Shown here piece by piece: positions 44,992-54,687 of a DNA stretch of 64,000 nucleotides. The stretch is from Blautia pseudococcoides (GTDB lineage: Bacteria > Bacillota > Clostridia > Lachnospirales > Lachnospiraceae). Where the stretch lies: the NCBI RefSeq assembly GCF_001689125.2, contig NZ_CP015405.2, forward strand, positions 1,021,001 to 1,085,000, in the 5' to 3' direction. The notes beneath the pieces were generated by a model. The model searched no databases. It was not told the DNA's origin and saw only the letters and a program-made list of their open reading frames with translations. Position 1 is the stretch's first letter. Each line of letters begins with the position of its first letter. The translations under genes were made by a program, and so were the position numbers.

Positions 44992-46776
44992 ATGTTTTAT
45001 TCCGATGACATAATTGAGGAAGTCCGCATGAAAAATGACATTGTGGATGTCATTTCCGGTTATGTGCGGCTTCAGAAAAAGGGCAGCTCCTACTTTGGCC
45101 TGTGCCCTTTCCACAATGAAAAATCACCGTCCTTCTCCGTAAGCCCCGGCAAGCAGATGTATTACTGCTTCGGGTGCGGAGCGGGAGGGAATGTGTTTAC
45201 CTTTATCATGGAGTATGAGAATTTTACCTTTATAGAAGCTGTGAAATACCTGGCTGAGCGGGCCGGGGTGAAACTTCCGGAAGGGGAATACTCCAAAGAA
45301 CAGAGAGCTGCCGCGGACTTAAAGACAGTTCTTCTGGAGGTAAACAAAAAAGCTGCCGCCTACTATTATTATCTCCTGAAGCAGGAAGGTGGCAGGCAGG
45401 CTTACGGGTATCTGAAGAACAGGGAATTGTCAGACGATACCATCAAGGGTTTTGGCCTGGGCTATTCCAGCAAATATGCAGACAGCCTGTACCGGTATCT
45501 GAAGGGAAAAGGATATTCGGATACCATTTTGAAAGAATCCGGGCTTTTTTCCGCGGATGAGAGATATGGCATGCACGACAAGTTCTGGAACCGTGTCATG
45601 TTTCCCATTATGGATGTGAATAACCGGGTGATCGGATTCGGCGGACGTGTTATGGGCGATGCAAAACCCAAATATCTGAACTCGCCGGAGACGAAAATTT
45701 TTGACAAGAGCCGTAACCTTTACGGCCTGAACATTGCCAGAAAGTCCAGAAAGAATTACCTGATCATCTGCGAGGGATACATGGATGTCATCTCCATGCA
45801 CCAGGCGGGATTTACCAATGCGGTGGCTTCCCTTGGTACAGCTCTCACAAGCGGACATGCCAGCCTTATGAGCCGCTATACAAAGGAAGTGCTGCTGACC
45901 TATGACAGTGATGAGGCAGGGCAGAAGGCAGCCCTTCGGGGAATCCCCATTCTCCGGGAGGCAGGCATCAAGCCAAGAGTGGTAAATCTGGCGCCTTACA
46001 AGGACCCGGATGAGTTCATCAAGGCAGAGGGTCAGGAGGCATTTGAGAAGCGGCTTTCTGAGGCTATGAATTATTTTTTGTTTGAAGTCCAGGTCATGGA
46101 ACGGCAGTATAATCTGGCGGACCCGGAGGACAAAACAGAGTTTTACAGGGCGATCGCAAAAAAACTGCTGGAATTTCCTGAGGAACTTGAGCGTAACAAT
46201 TACATGGAGAGTATTTCCAGGAACTATCAGATCCGTTATGAAGATTTGCGGCGCATGGTGAATAACCTGGCCCTTTCGGGTACAGCCATCTCGGCAAAAC
46301 CCAAACAGCCTGTAAAAGAGCGGAGACGGGAGAAAAAGGAGGACGGCAGGGATGCTTCCCAGAAGCTGCTGCTGACCTGGCTCACTTCCTATCCTAAGAT
46401 GTTTGACACCATAGAGGGGTATATAAGCCCCGATGATTTTACAACACCCCTGTTTCGGCAGGTGGCAGAGCTTTTATTTGAACAGCACGAACAAGGAAAG
46501 GTCAATCCGGCTAAGCTTTTGAACCGGTTCACTGACAGCGAAGAACAAAAGGAAGTTACATCCTTATTTCACGCAACCCTGCATCTGGAAAATGACCAGG
46601 AGCGCATGCGCGCTCTCAAGGAAACCGTCTGCAGGATGAAACGGGACAGCATTGCGCATCAGAGTCAGACTCTTGCGCCGACGGACATTGCAGGCCTGCA
46701 GAGACTTGTGGAGGCAAAAAAACATCTGGAAGAAATTGAAAGTGGAAAGGTAACACTGCATATTTCTTTTGATTGA
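44992..46776 (+). CDS. dnaG: DNA primase
   Basis: Protein of 594 residues. N-terminal zinc finger with Cys38, His41, Cys59, Cys62 (CPFHNEKSPSF, YYCFGCG). The TOPRIM catalytic domain covers about 255-340 (CEGYMDVISMHQAG, then TYDSDEAGQKA). The C-terminal helical domain binds DnaB. It lays RNA primers for replication. The start abuts the dgt stop without a gap, so translation is likely coupled. Followed by rpoD in the classic macromolecular-synthesis operon, without rpsU. Confidence 0.97.
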   Translation: MFYSDDIIEEVRMKNDIVDVISGYVRLQKKGSSYFGLCPFHNEKSPSFSVSPGKQMYYCFGCGAGGNVFTFIMEYENFTFIEAVKYLAERAGVKLPEGEYSKEQRAAADLKTVLLEVNKKAAAYYYYLLKQEGGRQAYGYLKNRELSDDTIKGFGLGYSSKYADSLYRYLKGKGYSDTILKESGLFSADERYGMHDKFWNRVMFPIMDVNNRVIGFGGRVMGDAKPKYLNSPETKIFDKSRNLYGLNIARKSRKNYLIICEGYMDVISMHQAGFTNAVASLGTALTSGHASLMSRYTKEVLLTYDSDEAGQKAALRGIPILREAGIKPRVVNLAPYKDPDEFIKAEGQEAFEKRLSEAMNYFLFEVQVMERQYNLADPEDKTEFYRAIAKKLLEFPEELERNNYMESISRNYQIRYEDLRRMVNNLALSGTAISAKPKQPVKERRREKKEDGRDASQKLLLTWLTSYPKMFDTIEGYISPDDFTTPLFRQVAELLFEQHEQGKVNPAKLLNRFTDSEEQKEVTSLFHATLHLENDQERMRALKETVCRMKRDSIAHQSQTLAPTDIAGLQRLVEAKKHLEEIESGKVTLHISFD

Positions 46777-46816
46777 GGCAAAGATATAACTAAGTAATGA
46801 GAGGATGGAACATTTT

Positions 46817-47941
46817 ATGGAAATGAACATGGCGAAATTCAGCGAGAAACTGCAGGAATTGGTGGAGCTGGGAAAGAAAAAGAAAAATGTCCTGGAATAC
46901 CAGGAGATCAATGACCATTTCAAGGAAATGCCCCTGGACCCTGACGCCCTGGACAAAGTATTTGACTATCTGGAATCCTGTGGTATTGATGTGCTGCGCA
47001 TTCCGGAAAGTGATGAGGATGTTTTTATAATCAACGATGATGACGGCATCAATCTGGACGAAGAGGAAGAAGTGGATGTGGAGAATATTGACCTCACCGT
47101 TCCGGAGGGCATCAGTATCGAAGACCCTGTCCGTATGTATTTAAAGGAGATCGGCAAGGTGCCCCTTCTGTCCGCAGAGGAGGAAATTGAACTGGCAAAA
47201 CGTATGGAAGAGGGAGATGAGGCAGCCAAGAAGCGTCTGGCAGAAGCCAACCTGCGTCTGGTTGTCAGCATCGCCAAGCGTTATGTGGGACGTGGTATGC
47301 TGTTTCTCGATTTGATCCAGGAGGGAAATCTGGGTCTTATCAAGGCTGTGGAAAAGTTCGACTACAGAAAAGGTTATAAATTTTCCACATATGCTACCTG
47401 GTGGATCCGCCAGGCCATAACAAGGGCCATTGCAGACCAGGCACGTACCATCCGTATTCCTGTGCATATGGTGGAGACTATCAATAAGCTGATCCGTGTG
47501 TCACGTCAGCTTCTGCAGGAGCTGGGCAGAGAGCCGCAGCCGGAGGAGATTGCGGAGAAGATGGATATGTCAGTGGACAGAGTCCGTGAAATCCTGAAAA
47601 TTTCCCAGGAACCGGTATCCCTTGAGACACCGATCGGTGAGGAGGAGGACAGCCATCTGGGAGATTTTATCCAGGATGACAATGTGCCGGTTCCCGCAGA
47701 TGCGGCGGCCTTCACACTCTTAAAAGAACAGCTTGTGGAGGTGTTAAATACACTGACAGACAGGGAGCAGAAGGTCCTCAGGCTACGTTTTGGCCTGGAT
47801 GACGGAAGAGCCAGAACCTTGGAAGAAGTGGGCAAGGAATTCAATGTGACCAGGGAGCGTATCCGCCAGATTGAGGCCAAAGCTCTCCGTAAGCTTCGCC
47901 ACCCCAGCCGCAGCCGTAAATTAAAGGATTATCTGGATTAA
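46817..47941 (+). CDS. rpoD: Primary RNA polymerase sigma factor
   Basis: Protein of 374 residues. N-terminal region 1.1 (about 1-90, acidic), region 1.2 [15 protein letters not shown], region 2 with [17 protein letters not shown] and [13 protein letters not shown] (the -10 recognition part), region 3, and region 4 with [20 protein letters not shown] (the -35 recognition part), ending [10 protein letters not shown]. It directs housekeeping transcription; the TTGACA/TATAAT promoters noted in this window fit it. The start is uncertain among three nearby ATG codons; I use 46817, about 12 bases after GAGAGG. Confidence 0.97.
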   Translation: MEMNMAKFSEKLQELVELGKKKKNVLEYQEINDHFKEMPLDPDALDKVFDYLESCGIDVLRIPESDEDVFIINDDDGINLDEEEEVDVENIDLTVPEGISIEDPVRMYLKEIGKVPLLSAEEEIELAKRMEEGDEAAKKRLAEANLRLVVSIAKRYVGRGMLFLDLIQEGNLGLIKAVEKFDYRKGYKFSTYATWWIRQAITRAIADQARTIRIPVHMVETINKLIRVSRQLLQELGREPQPEEIAEKMDMSVDRVREILKISQEPVSLETPIGEEEDSHLGDFIQDDNVPVPADAAAFTLLKEQLVEVLNTLTDREQKVLRLRFGLDDGRARTLEEVGKEFNVTRERIRQIEAKALRKLRHPSRSRKLKDYLD

Positions 47942-47952
47942 GGATGAGCAGT

Positions 47953-49476
47953 ATGAAGAATGTGCAGCTTTCGGACAGGCTTCGCGCTGTGGCATCCCTG
48001 GTGACACCCGGCAGCAGGATTGCGGATGTAGGGTGTGACCACGGCTATATTCCCATTTATCTGTATCTGGAAGGAAGGATACCGGGAGCCATTGCCATGG
48101 ATGTGAACCGGGGTCCTCTTCTTCGGGCAGAGGAACATATCAGGGAATACGGGCTGGGGAACTACATAGAAACCCGCCTCTCTGATGGTGTAAAAGCCTT
48201 ATCCTGCGGGGAGGCGGATACTGTTATTATAGCCGGCATGGGCGGCCCGCTCATGGAGAAAATCCTCACAGAGGGCAGCCATGTGCTGGAGACTGTATCA
48301 GAGCTGATCCTCCAGCCCCAGTCTGAGATTGGCCGTTTCCGGCATTTTCTGCTGGAACATGGGTACAAGATCACAGCGGAGGATATGGTCTTTGAAGACG
48401 GAAAGTATTATCCGATGATGAAAGCTGCCAGGGGCGGGCAGAGTTATACGGAAGAGATCGAGTATCTCTACGGCAGCGGCCTTCTGGACAGCAGAAATCC
48501 GGTTCTGAAACAGTTTTTGTTAAAGGAACAATCCTCCGTGGAAAAAATCATGGAACATCTGCAGGCTGCAGATACCAGGACGGGCAGCCGGCGGCTTTTG
48601 GAACTGGAACAGGAGCTTTTCCATATCCGAAAAGCGCTGGAGCGTTATGTAACCGTTCAGGTATCTATAGTGTTACAAAACAGGAGACAAGAAATGAAAT
48701 GTAAAGAGATAATAGAGATCCTGGAACAGAAATATGCCCCCTCTTTTGCGGAGAGCTGGGACAATGTAGGACTTCTGGCCGGGGATCGGGAGCGGGAAGT
48801 GAAAAAAATTTTCCTGGCTCTTGATGTGACGGATGAGACTTTGCAGGCAGCCATTGATTTTGGAGCGGATATGATGATCACCCACCACCCTCTGATCTTT
48901 TCAGGCATGAAGCGGGTGGTGGCGGAGGATTTTATCGGCCGCAGGATCATGGGCCTGATTGGAAATCAGATCAGCTATTATGCCATGCATACAAATTTTG
49001 ATATTCTGGGCATGGCGGATATGAGCGCGGATTTCCTTGAGCTTTCAGAGCGTGAAGTGCTGGAAGTAACCTTTGAGGACGGACAAAGGCGGGAGGGGAT
49101 CGGAAGAATCGGATCTCTGCCCCGAGAAATGACACTGCGGGAGTGCGCTCTCTTTGTAAAAGCGCAGTTTCAGCTTCCCCATGTAACCGTTTACGGCAGT
49201 CTGGATGCCGGTGTGAACCGTGCCGCTGTCTGCACAGGTTCCGGAAAGAGTCTGATGAAGGAAGTGCTTAAAAAGAAGGCTCAGGTATATATAACAGGGG
49301 ATGTGGATTACCACACAGCCATTGACGCGGTGGCCCAAGGGGTAAGTATCATTGATGCGGGACACTATGGAACGGAATATATTTTTATGGAATATATGAG
49401 GCAGGAGCTTGCTGAAAAGCTGCCCGGACTGGAAGTGGGCAAGATGGAGGTTCTGCATCCTTGTACCGTTCTGTAA
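47953..49476 (+). CDS. TrmK tRNA (m1A22) methyltransferase fused to Nif3-like protein
   Basis: One open frame of 507 codons containing two proteins that are separate in most Firmicutes. Residues about 1-235 are TrmK: SAM-binding IADVGCDHGYIPIYL and AGMGGPLMEKIL. It methylates A22 of tRNA. From the Met at 48694 comes a full Nif3/YqfO domain: SWDNVGLLAGD, MMITHHPLIF, and C-terminal GHYGTE with metal-binding histidines. That internal ATG has its own AGGAG seven bases upstream, yet no stop separates the halves. So either a fusion is made, or TrmK has lost its stop and both are produced. Start 47953 has AAGGA eight bases upstream; ATG 47944 is too near. Confidence 0.88.
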   Translation: MKNVQLSDRLRAVASLVTPGSRIADVGCDHGYIPIYLYLEGRIPGAIAMDVNRGPLLRAEEHIREYGLGNYIETRLSDGVKALSCGEADTVIIAGMGGPLMEKILTEGSHVLETVSELILQPQSEIGRFRHFLLEHGYKITAEDMVFEDGKYYPMMKAARGGQSYTEEIEYLYGSGLLDSRNPVLKQFLLKEQSSVEKIMEHLQAADTRTGSRRLLELEQELFHIRKALERYVTVQVSIVLQNRRQEMKCKEIIEILEQKYAPSFAESWDNVGLLAGDREREVKKIFLALDVTDETLQAAIDFGADMMITHHPLIFSGMKRVVAEDFIGRRIMGLIGNQISYYAMHTNFDILGMADMSADFLELSEREVLEVTFEDGQRREGIGRIGSLPREMTLRECALFVKAQFQLPHVTVYGSLDAGVNRAAVCTGSGKSLMKEVLKKKAQVYITGDVDYHTAIDAVAQGVSIIDAGHYGTEYIFMEYMRQELAEKLPGLEVGKMEVLHPCTVL

Positions 49477-49594
49477 CTGTGAGGGTATCAAACAGATACA
49501 GAGGCAGAATAATTGCCCTGTAAAGTGCATATATTGTAACAGTCCGGGTATCTGAACGGTTCCATAGACTGATATAAGGGAATTCATCTGTGAT

Positions 49595-49626
49595 GCACCG
49601 GCGAAACAGAGCCGGTGCGTTTTTAT
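49595..49626 (+). terminator. Terminator before the nucleoside kinase gene
   Basis: GCACCGGC (49595-49602) and GCCGGTGC (49611-49618) form a perfect stem, followed by GTTTTTAT. It ends the rpoD-side transcript or acts as an attenuator 22 bases before the next start. Confidence 0.85.
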
Positions 49627-49647
49627 ATAAGAGAACAGGAGGTATCT

Positions 49648-51315
49648 ATGAGCGATAGAAATATAGTGGTGAAGATTTTGGGCAAGACAAGAGAATATCC
49701 CTATGGTACTCCATACGCAAAGATCGTGGAGGAATATGAGGGGACAACCCGATATCCCATTGTACTGGTAATGAAAAACGGCAAGCTCTGCGAGCTTCAC
49801 AAGAAACTGAAAAAACCGGGCACACTGGAGTTTATCACCACAGCGGATGAGATCGGGCATAAGACCTACAAGAGAAGTGCGTCGCTGCTGGTTCTGAAGG
49901 CGGTCTATCATGTGGCCGGCCATGAGAATATAAAGAAGGCAGTTCTTCATTATTCTGTCAGCTCAGGGTATTATTTCACCATTGACGGAAATGTAAAGGT
50001 GGATGAGAAATTCCTGGCTGAAGTCAAAGCATATATGCTGCAGCTTGTGGGGGAAAAGATACCCATTCTGAAGCGGAGTGTGAGTACGGATGAGGCTATT
50101 GAGATTTTCCATAATCACGGCATGTATGACAAAGAGAAGCTGTTCCGGTACCGCAGGGTATCCAGGGTCAACATATACAGACTGGGAGACTTTGAGGACT
50201 ATTTTTATGGTTTTATGGTAAATCACACAGGCTATCTCAAATATTTTGATCTATATCCTTATGACGAAGGATTTGTACTCCAGCTTCCGGAGCAGAAAGA
50301 CCCGGAGACGGTGCCGCCTTTCCGTCCGCAGCCGAAAATCTTCCAGGTACAGAAAGAATCCGGGCGCTGGGGTGAGATGATGCAGACTGACACGGTAGGA
50401 GACTTGAACGGCCAGGTAACACAGCAGGGGGCCAATGAACTGATCCTCATAGCCGAGGCACTGCAGGAGGGGAAAATATCCAAAATAGCAGACCAGATCG
50501 TTATGGCAGGGGATAAGAAATTTATCATGATAGCCGGACCCTCCTCATCGGGAAAGACCACATTTTCCCACAGGTTGTCTATCCAGCTGTCGGCCCACGG
50601 TCTGCACCCCCATCCGATTGCTGTGGACAATTATTTCCTGAACAGGGACCAGACACCTCTGGATGAACACGGCAATTACAACTTTGAATGTCTGGAGGCC
50701 ATTGACATCAAGCAGTTTAATGAGGATATGAATGCCCTTCTTGGCGGAGAGCGGGTGGAACTGCCGTCTTTTAATTTTAAGATCGGACAGAGGGAATACA
50801 AAGGGGATTATCTGCAGCTTGGCGCGGATGATATCCTGGTCATAGAGGGAATCCATGGGCTGAATGACAAACTCAGCGAGACACTGCCAAAAGAGAGTAA
50901 GTTTAAGATCTATGTGAGCGCGCTGACGCAGATCAATATTGACGAGCACAACAGGATACCAACTACAGACGGCAGGCTTATCCGAAGGATCGTCAGGGAC
51001 GCCAGGACCAGAGGAACGTCGGCAAAGCATACCATTGCCATGTGGAATTCCGTGAGAAGGGGGGAGGAGCAGTATATCTTCCCGTATCAGGAGTCTGCGG
51101 ATGTGATGTTTAACTCGGCACTGATCTATGAGCTGGCTGTGCTGAAAATGTATGCAGAGCCTCTGCTCTTTGGAATTACGCCAGAAGAACCGGAGTACAA
51201 TGAGGCGAAGAGGATCCTGAAATTCCTGGATTATTTTGTGGGAATGCCGGCGGACGCTGTGCCGCATAACTCCATTCTCAGGGAATTTATCGGAGGAGGC
51301 TGTTTTGACGTATAA
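49648..51315 (+). CDS. Nucleoside (uridine) kinase-like protein with TGS-type N-terminus
   Basis: Protein of 555 residues. N-terminal region similar to the TGS and editing-associated parts of threonyl-tRNA synthetase (about 1-200; GYYFTIDGNVKVDEKFL). The uridine kinase domain starts near 290 with P-loop GPSSSGKTTFSHRL, then VDNYFLNRDQTP, IEGIHGLND and RRIVRDARTRGTS. Such proteins phosphorylate uridine/cytidine in the cytoplasm in Clostridia; the N-terminal domain may regulate. AGGAGG lies five bases before ATG 49648. The gene ends next to repeat copy B. Confidence 0.88.
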   Translation: MSDRNIVVKILGKTREYPYGTPYAKIVEEYEGTTRYPIVLVMKNGKLCELHKKLKKPGTLEFITTADEIGHKTYKRSASLLVLKAVYHVAGHENIKKAVLHYSVSSGYYFTIDGNVKVDEKFLAEVKAYMLQLVGEKIPILKRSVSTDEAIEIFHNHGMYDKEKLFRYRRVSRVNIYRLGDFEDYFYGFMVNHTGYLKYFDLYPYDEGFVLQLPEQKDPETVPPFRPQPKIFQVQKESGRWGEMMQTDTVGDLNGQVTQQGANELILIAEALQEGKISKIADQIVMAGDKKFIMIAGPSSSGKTTFSHRLSIQLSAHGLHPHPIAVDNYFLNRDQTPLDEHGNYNFECLEAIDIKQFNEDMNALLGGERVELPSFNFKIGQREYKGDYLQLGADDILVIEGIHGLNDKLSETLPKESKFKIYVSALTQINIDEHNRIPTTDGRLIRRIVRDARTRGTSAKHTIAMWNSVRRGEEQYIFPYQESADVMFNSALIYELAVLKMYAEPLLFGITPEEPEYNEAKRILKFLDYFVGMPADAVPHNSILREFIGGGCFDV

Positions 51316-51317
51316 GA

Positions 51318-51480
51318 GTTACTATTTACAGCCCTGCAAAAAATGCAGTTCTGTAAACAGTAACACGCTTCGCGATGCACAGATATGGAGCGTTCTGCCC
51401 CATATCGTGCTGGCTGCCTCGGGATTTTCATGCGCAAGCGCATAAAAACACCTCGCGGGATAGCAGCCGTGAATAGTCAC
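51318..51480 (+). repeat. Dispersed structured repeat, copy B
   Basis: About 163 bp, inverted relative to copy A at 6474-6634. Terminal inverted repeats GTTACTATTTACAG / CGTGAATAGTCAC. Internal hairpins match those of copy A: ATGCGC-AA-GCGCAT and the CATATGG-type stem. In the latter, base pairs change together (an A-U to G-U and a G-U to G-C between copies). It lies three bases after the kinase stop and 30 bases before the rnpB promoter. Confidence 0.85.
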
Positions 51481-51510
51481 GTATAAGACCCATAGTCTTC
51501 GTTTTTGTTG

Positions 51511-51539
51511 TTTACAAATCCGGAGTGCTGTGTTAAAAT
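51511..51539 (+). promoter_or_regulatory. Promoter of rnpB
   Basis: TTTACA (51511-51516) and TAAAAT (51534-51539) with 17 bases between, about twelve bases before the RNA. Confidence 0.8.
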
Positions 51540-51550
51540 GACGTTTGTGT

Positions 51551-51897
51551 CAAGTAGAATGGATAATCGCGGCTGGCAGGACCGAAAGGGGCCAGGTGAG
51601 GAAAGTCCGGGCTTCGCAGGGCAGGATGCCGGATAACGTCCGGTGGAGGTGACTCCAAGGATAGTGCAACAGAAATGTACCGCCAGTGTTCCACTGGTAA
51701 GGGTGGAAGGGCAGTGTAAGAGACTACCGCCTCTCTGGTAACAGGGAGGGCATATGTAAACCCCATCCGAAGCAAGACCGAATGAAAAGCAATGTGGCTG
51801 CCCGTCACGCTTTTAGGTGGGTCGCTTGAATCTGCTGGTGACAGCAGAACTAGATAGATGATTATTCACGACATAACCCGGCTTATAGTTCTGCTTG
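51551..51897 (+). ncRNA. rnpB: RNase P RNA
   Basis: The catalytic RNA of RNase P, which trims the 5' ends of tRNA precursors. The ends pair as helix P1: CAAGTAGAA (51551-51559) with TTCTGCTTG (51889-51897). Conserved cores are GAGGAAAGTCCGGGC near 51597, AGAGACTACCGC, GGTAACAGGGAGGGCA, GTAAACCCCATCC, GAAGCAAGACC and the final ACCCGGCTTA near 51877. Length of about 347 nt is normal. Mature ends are estimated from P1. Confidence 0.95.
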
Positions 51898-51924
51898 ATA
51901 TATGAAAACCGCAACTGCGGTTGT

Positions 51925-51996
51925 AAAACGCCTGGTATGCGTATCGGAATCCGGACTCGGAAGAGTTCCTTTTGGATATGCATACCAGGCGTTTTA
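51925..51996. terminator. Long terminator between rnpB and the DUF815 gene
   Basis: AAAACGCCTGGTATGC (51925-51940) pairs perfectly with GCATACCAGGCGTTTT (51980-51995) across a 39-base loop that can fold further. The symmetry lets it serve both convergent transcripts. Confidence 0.88.
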
Positions 51997-52022
51997 TGTT
52001 TTTGTTTATGGCTGTTGGGTCC

Positions 52023-53321
52023 CTACTGCTGGCCCAGGAGATAGTCTATGAACTGCTGGGCGGTCCGGCCGGAGAAGCCGCCGTGCTGGAGTTCCCAGGC
52101 GTTGGCCTTCAAAAGAAGCTCATCACGGTCCATGGTGATGCCGTTTCTGGCAGCCAGGGAAGTGACGATCTCCTGAAATTCTTTTTTGTCCGGGGAACCG
52201 AAATAGATGGTCACTCCAAACCGGGAAACCAGGGAGAGCTTTTCCTGGACCGTGTCGTTGGTGTGCAGATCATCGTTTCTGTCCTCTTTGTCGCTGAAGC
52301 GCTCGCGTACCAGATGGCGGCGGTTGGAGGTGGCGTAGATCAGGATATTATCCGGCTTTTTCTCCAGCCCTCCTTCAATTACAGCCTTCAGGTATTTGTA
52401 TTCAATCTCAAAGTCCTCAAAAGACAGGTCATCCATGTATATGATGAATTTGTAGTTGCGGTTTTTGATCTGGGCGATCACATCGTTTAAGTCCCGGAAC
52501 TGGTGCTTGTAGACTTCGATAATGCGGAGACCCTGTCCGTAGTATTGATTCAGGATAGCTTTGATGCTGGAGGATTTTCCGGTGCCTGCGTCGCCGAAGA
52601 GAAGGCAGTTGTTGGCACGTTTTCCTTCTATAAAAGCCTCTGTGTTGTCTATGAGCTTTTTCTTTGCGATTTCATATCCCACCAGGTCATCTAACTGGAC
52701 ATGAGCTATTTTGGTAATGGGGACAATACGGACATTGGCTTCTGTCTGCAGGTGCTCCAGACGGAATGCTTTATGCAGGCCCAGCTTTCCAACGCCGAAA
52801 TCCTTGTAGAATTCCACCATGTCATCCATGAACTCTTCCACGTCCGCTGCCTGGCCCAGGCGTCTGCTGAGGGTGCAGATGCGGTCGCGGATCCGCTTGT
52901 TGAACAGCTTGCTGTTTTCGTCCACATTGGTGTAATCGCAGATCAGGGAACAGCAGGAAGTGCCAAAGGCATGGTCAAGGGAAGTCAGGTCAAAGTCGAA
53001 CAGCTCTTTAAAAATAGTAAAATCATGTCTGGCAAAGTCATTGATGCTGCCTTTCACAGGGCCTACGATCTCACAGGCTGTACTGAAGGCATTTTCGTGG
53101 TTGACCAGCAGAAAGGTCAGGTAGTTGTGCCAGAGGTTTCCGGCAAACCCAAAGGAGCCGGCCATCTCCACAAGCTGGTTGACGCTCTGAAAGAACAGCT
53201 CCTTTCGTTCTTTTAATGCCCCCACCTCTTTCTCAGAGGCGGAAAATATGGAGAACATATTTTCCAGTGTTTCGCCGTGGTCAAAGTTTCGGTATATGAT
53301 ACATTCCTTGATGTTTTTCAT
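52023..53321 (-). CDS. DUF815 family AAA+ ATPase
   Basis: Protein of 432 residues. The AAA core starts near 210 with Walker A LFGDAGTGKSSS near 242-253, Walker B FIIYMDDLSFE, sensor-like ILIYATSNRRHLV near 350, and a C-terminal HGGFSGRTAQQFIDYL. The N-terminal 200 residues are helical and family-specific. DUF815 proteins are predicted P-loop ATPases of unknown cellular role. AAGGAAGAACC precedes the start. It follows pheA on the same strand by 20 bases. Confidence 0.88.
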   Translation of the reverse strand: MKNIKECIIYRNFDHGETLENMFSIFSASEKEVGALKERKELFFQSVNQLVEMAGSFGFAGNLWHNYLTFLLVNHENAFSTACEIVGPVKGSINDFARHDFTIFKELFDFDLTSLDHAFGTSCCSLICDYTNVDENSKLFNKRIRDRICTLSRRLGQAADVEEFMDDMVEFYKDFGVGKLGLHKAFRLEHLQTEANVRIVPITKIAHVQLDDLVGYEIAKKKLIDNTEAFIEGKRANNCLLFGDAGTGKSSSIKAILNQYYGQGLRIIEVYKHQFRDLNDVIAQIKNRNYKFIIYMDDLSFEDFEIEYKYLKAVIEGGLEKKPDNILIYATSNRRHLVRERFSDKEDRNDDLHTNDTVQEKLSLVSRFGVTIYFGSPDKKEFQEIVTSLAARNGITMDRDELLLKANAWELQHGGFSGRTAQQFIDYLLGQQ

Positions 53322-53341
53322 GGTTCTTCCTTCTTTTGTTT

Positions 53342-54472
53342 TTAGTAGTTTCCGTGTACGCGAAGATTTTGGGCTTCGGATCTCAGGCCCCGCAGGGCAT
53401 TTTTAACAGCACTGTCACTTAAATTCCCCTCGAAATCCACAAAAAAGCGATACTCCCAGTTGCGCTCCATAATGGGGCGTGATTCGATCTTGGTCATATT
53501 GAGGCCATTGTAAATAAAATGGGAGAGGCTGTTGTACAGGCTTCCGCTCTCATGGGGAAGTTCATAGCTGACACTGATCTTACGGGCATCCCGGCAGTAG
53601 ATCTTCTCCCTGGTCACAATAATAAAACGTGTGGAATTATTCACATTGGAGTAAATGCCTTCTTCAAGGACAGTGAGGCCAAAATGTTTTGCCGCGTGGC
53701 GGCTCCCAATGGCAGCCTGGGCAGGGTCCTTTTCATCCGCCACCTTTTTTGCGGCAGCTGCAGTATTGCTCCACTCCATCTGCTGCCAGTCTCTGTGCTC
53801 TTCCAGATACTCGCTGCACTGCATAAGAGCCTGCGGATGGGAATAGACCGTGCGGATATCTGAGAGGGAGGAGCAGGGAAGTCCCATGAGTACATGCTCA
53901 CAGGGAATGATCTGCTCCCCCACGATCACATGGTCATACTCTGTGAGCAGATCATAGATATCCTGGACAATTCCCGCAGTGGAATTCTCAATGGGAAGTA
54001 CGGCAAATTCAGCCCTTCCTGTTTTGATCGCTTTCATGGCATCCTTCCAGGTATCCACATGAAAGCTCTTGATCTTCTCACCAAAGAAAGTGTGCATGGC
54101 AGCAAAACTGTAAGCGCCTTCCACGCCCTGGAAGACAACCGTGGCATGTTCCTTTTTCAGATCCTCTATTTTGACAAAGCCGGTTTTTTCCTCCATACCG
54201 TTTTCCTGAAGAAGCTGGTACTGGCGTTTGCGGCTGATGGACATGATCTGTTCAAACAGTTCCTGCACGCCGCAGCGGTTAAAATCATTATGGGCCTTGC
54301 AGCCAAGGGACTCCAGTTTTTCCTGTTCCCTGCTTTTATCAAAGACGGGTTTTCCTGTCTCAATCTTAAACTGCGCCACATCCTCGCAGATTTTCATCCG
54401 CTCCTCAAAGAGCTTTACGATCTGGGTGTCAATCACGTCGATGTCATTACGCATTTTTTGTAAATCCAACAT
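53342..54472 (-). CDS. pheA: Bifunctional chorismate mutase / prephenate dehydratase
   Basis: Protein of 376 residues in three parts. AroQ-type chorismate mutase about 1-90 (LQKMRNDIDVIDTQIVKLFEE). Prephenate dehydratase about 112-290, with FQGVEGAYSF, LPIENSTAGIV and the NNSTRFIIV catalytic region. An ACT domain about 300-370 carries GSLYNSLSHF and the phenylalanine-binding IESRP. It converts chorismate to phenylpyruvate for Phe synthesis and should be feedback inhibited by Phe. GGAGAGG precedes the start. Confidence 0.97.
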   Translation of the reverse strand: MLDLQKMRNDIDVIDTQIVKLFEERMKICEDVAQFKIETGKPVFDKSREQEKLESLGCKAHNDFNRCGVQELFEQIMSISRKRQYQLLQENGMEEKTGFVKIEDLKKEHATVVFQGVEGAYSFAAMHTFFGEKIKSFHVDTWKDAMKAIKTGRAEFAVLPIENSTAGIVQDIYDLLTEYDHVIVGEQIIPCEHVLMGLPCSSLSDIRTVYSHPQALMQCSEYLEEHRDWQQMEWSNTAAAAKKVADEKDPAQAAIGSRHAAKHFGLTVLEEGIYSNVNNSTRFIIVTREKIYCRDARKISVSYELPHESGSLYNSLSHFIYNGLNMTKIESRPIMERNWEYRFFVDFEGNLSDSAVKNALRGLRSEAQNLRVHGNY

Positions 54473-54524
54473 ACTTTTGTAACCTCTCCATTTCTGAATT
54501 AAATCCGCCCTGTTGTTTCAAGAG

Positions 54525-54555
54525 AAAAGAAAGTACGGCAGACGGACTTTCTTTT
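54525..54555 (-). promoter_or_regulatory. Leader hairpin of pheA
   Basis: On the minus strand AAAAGAAAGT pairs with ACTTTCTTTT around a GC-rich loop, followed by CTCTTG. It lies a few bases after the probable transcription start, so it might be a weak terminator or attenuator or simply stabilise the mRNA end. Confidence 0.45.
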
Positions 54556-54559
54556 ATTT

Positions 54560-54588
54560 ATCATACACCGGCACTTTACAGTACGCAA
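54560..54588 (-). promoter_or_regulatory. Promoter of pheA
   Basis: On the minus strand TTGCGT (54583-54588) and TATGAT (54560-54565) are 17 bases apart, about 90 bases before the pheA start. Confidence 0.6.
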
Positions 54589-54687
54589 GCTTTTTGTATG
54601 ATTCCATAATAATTCAGTTATCTGAACGGTTACATAATTTCAGCTTTTAGAATCCATAATAATAAGAAAAAAACAGGAGATAAAAGC

